Positions 38,301 to 42,065 of a stretch of DNA of 42,065 bases are shown piece by piece. The DNA comes from Candidatus Moraniibacteriota bacterium (lineage in GTDB: Bacteria > Patescibacteriota > Minisyncoccia > CAIUEV01 > JAHKAQ01). The stretch spans positions 1 through 42,065 of the forward strand of contig WJJI01000046.1 of the NCBI GenBank assembly GCA_014729795.1. The letters are read 5' to 3'. Each line of letters starts with the position of its first letter. The first letter of the stretch is position 1. The notes beneath the pieces were generated by a model that worked only from the letters and a program-made list of their open reading frames with translations, made no database searches and was not told the origin of the DNA. The position numbers and the translations under genes were made by a program.

Positions 38301-38974
38301 CTAAGGGCGAGGCCTTGATTAGCGAATTTGATGGAAAAATCACGGATATCTCCAAAGAGAATCGACAAATGAAGATTACGGTTCGAAGCAAGCACAAAAA
38401 CAAAAAAACCAACAAACCCGAAGAAAAGACATATACGGTACCGGGCAACGCAACTTTTTTAGTGGATAAAGGGGATGCGGTTACCACAGGACAGCAGTTG
38501 ACCAGTGGTCATATTGACTTGAAAAAATTGTTTAAACTATCTGGAATCAAGGCCTTGAATCGTTATGTGATTAAAGAAATTCAAGAGGTTTATGCCTCTC
38601 AGGGCGAAAGTATTGACGACAAGCATATTGAAATTATTATCAAGCAGATGAATTCAAGGCAAAGAGTGGTAGATTCCGGGGATACTGAATTAATAGTTGG
38701 AGACATAGTGGAAAAAGACTACATTGAAGAGTTGAATCAAAAGATGGTTGAACAAGGCAAAAAACCAGCGAATTTAGAAAATTTGATTCTGGGCATTACC
38801 AAAGTATCATTGTCTACCAACAGCTTTTTATCAGCCGCTTCTTTTATGCATACGGTTCAAGTGTTAATTCGAGCTTCATTGCTGGGCAAGGTTGATCCGC
38901 TTAAGGGCTTAAAAGAAAATGTTATTTTAGGGAAATTAATCCCGGCCGGAACCGGTTATAAGCTCAAAGAATAA
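35381..38974 (+). CDS. rpoC: DNA-directed RNA polymerase beta' subunit
   Basis: [24 protein letters not shown] zinc site; [15 protein letters not shown] catalytic motif; [19 protein letters not shown]. Confidence 0.99.
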   Translation: MGNKVSDFKAMKLKLASPEEILSWSQGEVLKPETINYRTQRFEKDGLFCEKIFGPSKDWECYCGKYKRIRYKGIICDKCGVEVTRSIVRRERMGHISLAVPVAHIWYLRGTPTRIGLILDMNVSELEKVIYFASYIIVKINQEEKQNTLNQIDKEYRIKIKEIRNSNKTKKEKENEIEDLKKEKKKSKDLVNTLVLKRVISENEYREISMRYGHLFEAGIGAEAIQRILQSIDLKTEIEKLENKLRSESKGMDRKKMLKRLRLMKGMEKAQIRPEWMLCTVIPVIPPDLRPMVQLDGGRFATSDLNDLYRRIINRNNRLKKLLLIGAPEVICRNEKRMLQEAVDALFDNSSRRSQVSVVASTGQKRPLKSLSDMLKGKQGRFRQNLLGKRVDYSGRSVIVVGASLKIDQCGLPKKMALELYKPFIIEKLIKRGYAHNVRSAGRLIEQEDTVAYEILEEVISNHQVMLNRAPTLHRLGIQAFQPILIEGKSIQVHPMVCAAFNADFDGDQMAVHLPLTKKSRQETASLMLSKNNLLKPSTGEPITIPTQDVVLGIYYMTGMEESKKPEPKLVASFDEAIVLHEMREISIREKIRVLHQGEVLETTAGRIKLNQILPEQMPFINEHLNKKKLKKLIAQLFSYMEMPEVAKVVDRLKDIGFDQATESGISWGMNDIMVPKEKSKHIKEAEDKIKLIDEQYFGGLLTDEERKNQVIQIWNSCRDKIAQEVEKEIDVNGPVFAMVDSGARGTMAVLVQLMGMRGLMANPRGDIIELPVRDSFKEGLNVLEYFISSHGARKGMADTALRTATAGYLTRRLIDVAQDVIISEHDCGTQEGSIFYKEDTEAIGGDFAVRIEGRVAIKDIINPKTKEIITESGEIITKKAAEAISNLDIREIELRSLVYCKAHRGVCQKCYGYDMGRNRMVDIGQAVGIIAAQSIGEPGTQLTMRTFHIGGVAGEDIVSGLPRVEEIFEARSPKGEALISEFDGKITDISKENRQMKITVRSKHKNKKTNKPEEKTYTVPGNATFLVDKGDAVTTGQQLTSGHIDLKKLFKLSGIKALNRYVIKEIQEVYASQGESIDDKHIEIIIKQMNSRQRVVDSGDTELIVGDIVEKDYIEELNQKMVEQGKKPANLENLILGITKVSLSTNSFLSAASFMHTVQVLIRASLLGKVDPLKGLKENVILGKLIPAGTGYKLKE

Positions 38975-39066
38975 AAAATATCAAGAGCGTAAACCGTAAT
39001 TCATTACTTTTGAATTTATCCGAGCTTGATTATTTGGGAAACAAACAACCATCCGATCAGTATAAA

Positions 39067-39104
39067 TTAACCGCATTTAACCGGAAGAAATGCGGTTAAT
39101 TTTT
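39067..39104 (+). terminator. intrinsic terminator after rpoC
   Basis: TTAACCGCATTT (39067-39078) / AAATGCGGTTAA (39088-39099) perfect 12-bp stem, 9-nt loop, followed by TTTTT. Confidence 0.85.
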
Positions 39105-39239
39105 ATAATCGCGTAAATTAAAATATTTAAAGAGCGTTGGCGATCAAGCAAAAAGATTATGTGGGAACCATGGTTGTAAAATAGCATAAAAATGGTGTAT
39201 ATTTAATAAAGACTGGATAGAGTTTAAGTTTTAGTAATT

Positions 39240-39857
39240 ATGTCAGAGGCTTTAGAGTATATTTTTGGTTCAAAAATGAAACTGAGGGTCATCAGGATGA
39301 TGATGCTTAACCTTGGCAATGAATTTACAGCTAAGCAGGTTGCCGAACGGACTAAATTTGATTCAATTCAGACAGCAGCGGAGTTAAAAAAACTGGAAAA
39401 TATTGGTTTTTTAAAAAGCAAGAAAAAGAATAAGGTTAAGTTATATAGCGTGAATAAGCGCTTTACTTTTTTTGAAGAGTTGAAAAAAATTATTGATAAA
39501 TGTAACGTAACCGCTGATAGTAAGATTTTAAAAGGGATTCGAAGATGTGGAGACGTGGCTTGCTCGGTTTTGACCGGAGTTTTTGTGGATAATAAAAAAA
39601 GCTTAGTGGATTTGTTTATTGCCGGGGATCGTTTGAATAAAGAAAAAATCAAAAAAATCGTATCCGATTTAGAAGCGGATATCGGTCGGGAAGTACGTTA
39701 TTCTGTAATGGGTATCGAAGAATTGGTTTATCGCGCGGAAATGTTGGATAAATTTTTAACCGAGATGTTGCACAAAGACAACATTATTTTAATTAATAAA
39801 ATCAGAGAAAAGAAGAAGCAATATCGAAAAAATTTGAAGAATTTTTATGAACAATGA
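39240..39857 (+). CDS. winged-helix DNA-binding protein with degenerate nucleotidyltransferase-like domain
   Basis: FGSKMKLRVIRMMMLNLGNEFTAKQVAERTKFDSIQTAAELKKLENIGFLKSKKK (wHTH); RCGDVACSVLTGVFVDNKKSLVDLFIAGD resembles an NTase-fold core. Confidence 0.7.
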   Translation: MSEALEYIFGSKMKLRVIRMMMLNLGNEFTAKQVAERTKFDSIQTAAELKKLENIGFLKSKKKNKVKLYSVNKRFTFFEELKKIIDKCNVTADSKILKGIRRCGDVACSVLTGVFVDNKKSLVDLFIAGDRLNKEKIKKIVSDLEADIGREVRYSVMGIEELVYRAEMLDKFLTEMLHKDNIILINKIREKKKQYRKNLKNFYEQ

Positions 39858-40230
39858 AGATAAACTCGAATCAAAACAAGAGCGGAAAAAAATCCTTAAG
39901 GATAATCCAATTAGATTTTATTTTACGATCGCGATGATAGCTAATATCGTGAGCTGGTTATTAGTGGTAGTTAAGCTTGTAAATATTCCCGGAGATATAA
40001 TTTTGAATTATAATGCGTACATTGGGGTGAGATTTAAAGGCGATAATAAAAGCGCTTTTTTACTACCGGCGGTTGGTTTATTCGTAATTATATTAAATCA
40101 GGCTTTAGCTATTATTTTTAGGAAAAACGGGTTGGCGCATAGTCGAATTTTAGCCGCGGCAGGATTTTTGTTTAATTTAATTATTATTGTAGCGATTTCA
40201 GCCTTGATTTATGTTAACCAAGGTTTATAA
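39847..40230 (+). CDS. small membrane protein (three predicted TM helices)
   Basis: Hydrophobic segments FTIAMIANIVSWLLVVVKLV, FLLPAVGLFVIILNQALAIIF, ILAAAGFLFNLIIIVAISALIYV; overlaps the upstream gene by 11 bp. Confidence 0.7.
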   Translation: MNNEDKLESKQERKKILKDNPIRFYFTIAMIANIVSWLLVVVKLVNIPGDIILNYNAYIGVRFKGDNKSAFLLPAVGLFVIILNQALAIIFRKNGLAHSRILAAAGFLFNLIIIVAISALIYVNQGL

Positions 40231-40328
40231 GAGAATCATTGCTGTATTGGTTAACGGTTTTACAATAAATTAAGCAGAATAATTTTCGCGCAATAAGATT
40301 AAACCGAACCGGCGCCGAATTTATTAAG

Positions 40329-40453
40329 TTATGACTTAGGCTTTTGGTAAGTTTTTAGAAAAACCCCCGCGATTTTTTGATCACCTAAACTTAACATGTC
40401 TTTTAAAAATCCCGGTATTTTTTACAAAATCTTCCTAAGCGCGTAATTCATAA
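40329..40453. repeat. intergenic palindromic element, copy E (125 bp)
   Basis: Ends TTATGACTTA / TAATTCATAA; left arm GGTAAGTTTTTAGAAAAACCCCCGCGATTTTTTGA; right arm TCTTTTAAAAATCCCGGTATTTTTTACAAAATCTTCCTAAGCGCGTAA. Confidence 0.7.
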
Positions 40454-40469
40454 AAGTTAGAATAGATCC

Positions 40470-41999
40470 ATGAAATATCCAGATTTTCCCAAAAAAGGCG
40501 AACCCGAGTATAAGTTGCATCGTAGATTGGAGATGATCCCCGGTATTTTAACTTGGGGAACTTTGCTGGGCTCGTTTGTTTTGGCGTTTTTAGCGCCGGT
40601 AGCCGCGGTCATTATTATTATTATTTATGATCTATACTGGTTGATTAAAGTTATTACTATTACGGTTCATTCAATATTAGCGTATGGACGGATGAAGTAC
40701 GCGATAAAAGTAGATTGGTTGAGAAGATGTCGTCGGTTAGGGGAAAGAGATGGCTTGGGGTTGGATAATGTTTACCATTTAATTGTTATTCCTTATTATA
40801 GCGAGGGTTTGGAAATTTTGGAACCAGCGATTCGTTCAATTACCGAATCTAATTATCCGCTTAAAAATGTGATTGTTTCCATGAGCTCGGAAGAAAGAGC
40901 GGGCAAAGAAGCAAATCAACGTCAGGAGGTCTTGAAAAAAAGATATGGTCATCACTTTAAAGCATTTTTGACCAATATTCATCAAGATCAATCCGGCGAG
41001 ATGAAAATTAAAGCAAATAACGCCAATTGCGCGGCGCGAAAAGCCGTGGCATATTTAAAAACGGAAAAAATTGATTTGGATAAAGTTATCGCATCAAATT
41101 TTGATTGCGATACTTGTATTCAAGAACAGTATTTAGCAAGCGTAACTTATAATTTTATAAAAAATCAGAATCGGTATCGATTAAGTTATCAGCCATTGCC
41201 CATGTATAATAATAATATTTGGGATGCGATCGCAATTGTAAGAATTGTGGCTCTGGGTTGTTCTTTTTGGCACATGATTGAAAGTACTCGGCCCGAGCGA
41301 CTGGTGACTTTTTCTTCTCATTCCATGAGTTTGCGAGCTTTACTGGATGTTGGTTTTTGGCAACCGGATGTTATCAGCGATGATTCGGCAATTTTTTGGC
41401 AGTGTTATCTTTATTATGATGGAGATTACGAAGTACAGCCGTTGTATATTCCGGTTTCCATGGACGCGACTTTGGCAGGAGGTTTTATTAAGACAATTGT
41501 TAATCAATATAAACAAAAAAGGCGTTGGGCTTACGGAATTGAAAACTTTCCTAGAATCGCCAGAGCCTTTTTGAAAAACAAAAAAATTCCTTTTTTGGAA
41601 AAATCAAGAAACTTATTTATAATGTTGGAGGGGCACCATTCTTGGGCGACTTCTTCTTTGTTGATTTTGCTATTAGGTTGGCTGCCTTTGATAATAGGAG
41701 GTAATAAATTTAATGAAACCGTTATTTCGCACAGTTTACCCATGGTGACACGTAATATTTTGACTGTAGGCATGGGCGGGCTTTTGGTATCTTTGTTTTT
41801 AAGTTTTTTTTTGATACCACCCAAGCCCAAGCGCTACAGTAATTGGAAGTATTTTTCCATTGTGTTTCAGTGGTTGATTTTGCCTTTTGTAGCGCCTTTA
41901 TTTGGTTTGCCGGCTATTGATTCGCAAACCAGGTTGCTTTTTGGTAAATATTTTGATAGCTTTTGGGTGAGCGAAAAGATAAGGAAGCGATTGAAATAA
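40470..41999 (+). CDS. membrane glycosyltransferase family 2
   Basis: TM-flanked; VIPYYSEGLEILEPAIRSITESNYPLKNVIVSMS; SNFDCDTCI; QKRRWAYGIENFPRI (QxxRW). Confidence 0.88.
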   Translation: MKYPDFPKKGEPEYKLHRRLEMIPGILTWGTLLGSFVLAFLAPVAAVIIIIIYDLYWLIKVITITVHSILAYGRMKYAIKVDWLRRCRRLGERDGLGLDNVYHLIVIPYYSEGLEILEPAIRSITESNYPLKNVIVSMSSEERAGKEANQRQEVLKKRYGHHFKAFLTNIHQDQSGEMKIKANNANCAARKAVAYLKTEKIDLDKVIASNFDCDTCIQEQYLASVTYNFIKNQNRYRLSYQPLPMYNNNIWDAIAIVRIVALGCSFWHMIESTRPERLVTFSSHSMSLRALLDVGFWQPDVISDDSAIFWQCYLYYDGDYEVQPLYIPVSMDATLAGGFIKTIVNQYKQKRRWAYGIENFPRIARAFLKNKKIPFLEKSRNLFIMLEGHHSWATSSLLILLLGWLPLIIGGNKFNETVISHSLPMVTRNILTVGMGGLLVSLFLSFFLIPPKPKRYSNWKYFSIVFQWLILPFVAPLFGLPAIDSQTRLLFGKYFDSFWVSEKIRKRLK

Positions 42000-42032
42000 G
42001 TATCGATTTAGAATTAATATTAAATTTGTTAT

Positions 42033-42065
42033 ATGAACGGAAAAATTGAAGATACAATTTTAAGA
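42033..42065 (+). CDS. start of a truncated ORF running off the window
   Basis: ATG at 42033: MNGKIEDTILR..., open to the end of the window. Confidence 0.3.
   Translation, partial: MNGKIEDTILR

Noticed and set aside
37880-38395. Minus-strand 171-aa ORF inside rpoC
   Set aside because: Antisense shadow of a highly conserved coding gene; no recognisable protein features.
1-42065. CRISPR array
   Set aside because: No short direct repeats with regular unique spacers were seen; the recurrent sequences are dispersed by kilobases and palindromic.
1-42065. Alternative genetic code (UGA as Gly/Trp, known in some CPR lineages)
   Set aside because: TGA is used as a terminal stop (e.g. 13526-13528, 14776-14778) and conserved proteins read through without in-frame TGA.

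Overview
This 42 kb AT-rich, gene-dense window looks like a chromosomal segment of a Candidate Phyla Radiation (Patescibacteria, Parcubacteria-like) bacterium. The lineage is inferred from gene content and protein style only. It holds about 35 supportable protein genes, most of them housekeeping: rpoB-rpoC, greA, glycyl-tRNA synthetase, adenosylhomocysteinase next to a PfkB/adenosine-kinase-like gene, PBP1A, lspA, uppP, a ComM/YifB AAA protein, pilM, an ABC exporter, an M16 peptidase, NIF3, HPF/RaiA and glycosyltransferases. There are two tRNAs, Arg(TCG) and Pro(GGG), both on the minus strand and without encoded CCA. TGA is used as a stop, so the code is standard. The signals most worth following up are: (1) a dispersed family of about 105-125 bp imperfect-palindromic intergenic elements with termini like TTATGACTTACGCGC...GCGCGTAAGTCATAA, in at least four full copies, one internally deleted copy and one possible degenerate copy; (2) a transcriptional T-box-like glycine leader upstream of glyS, with a very strong terminator, an atypically short 5' part and a UGGA bulge matching a U73 tRNA; (3) an ImmA/IrrE-type metalloprotease next to a small two-TM protein, a possible effector or defence pair; (4) an accessory gene pair whose first member has no obvious ATG start; (5) a divergent DUF3800-like protein. 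No CRISPR array, transposase, rRNA or prophage was seen.
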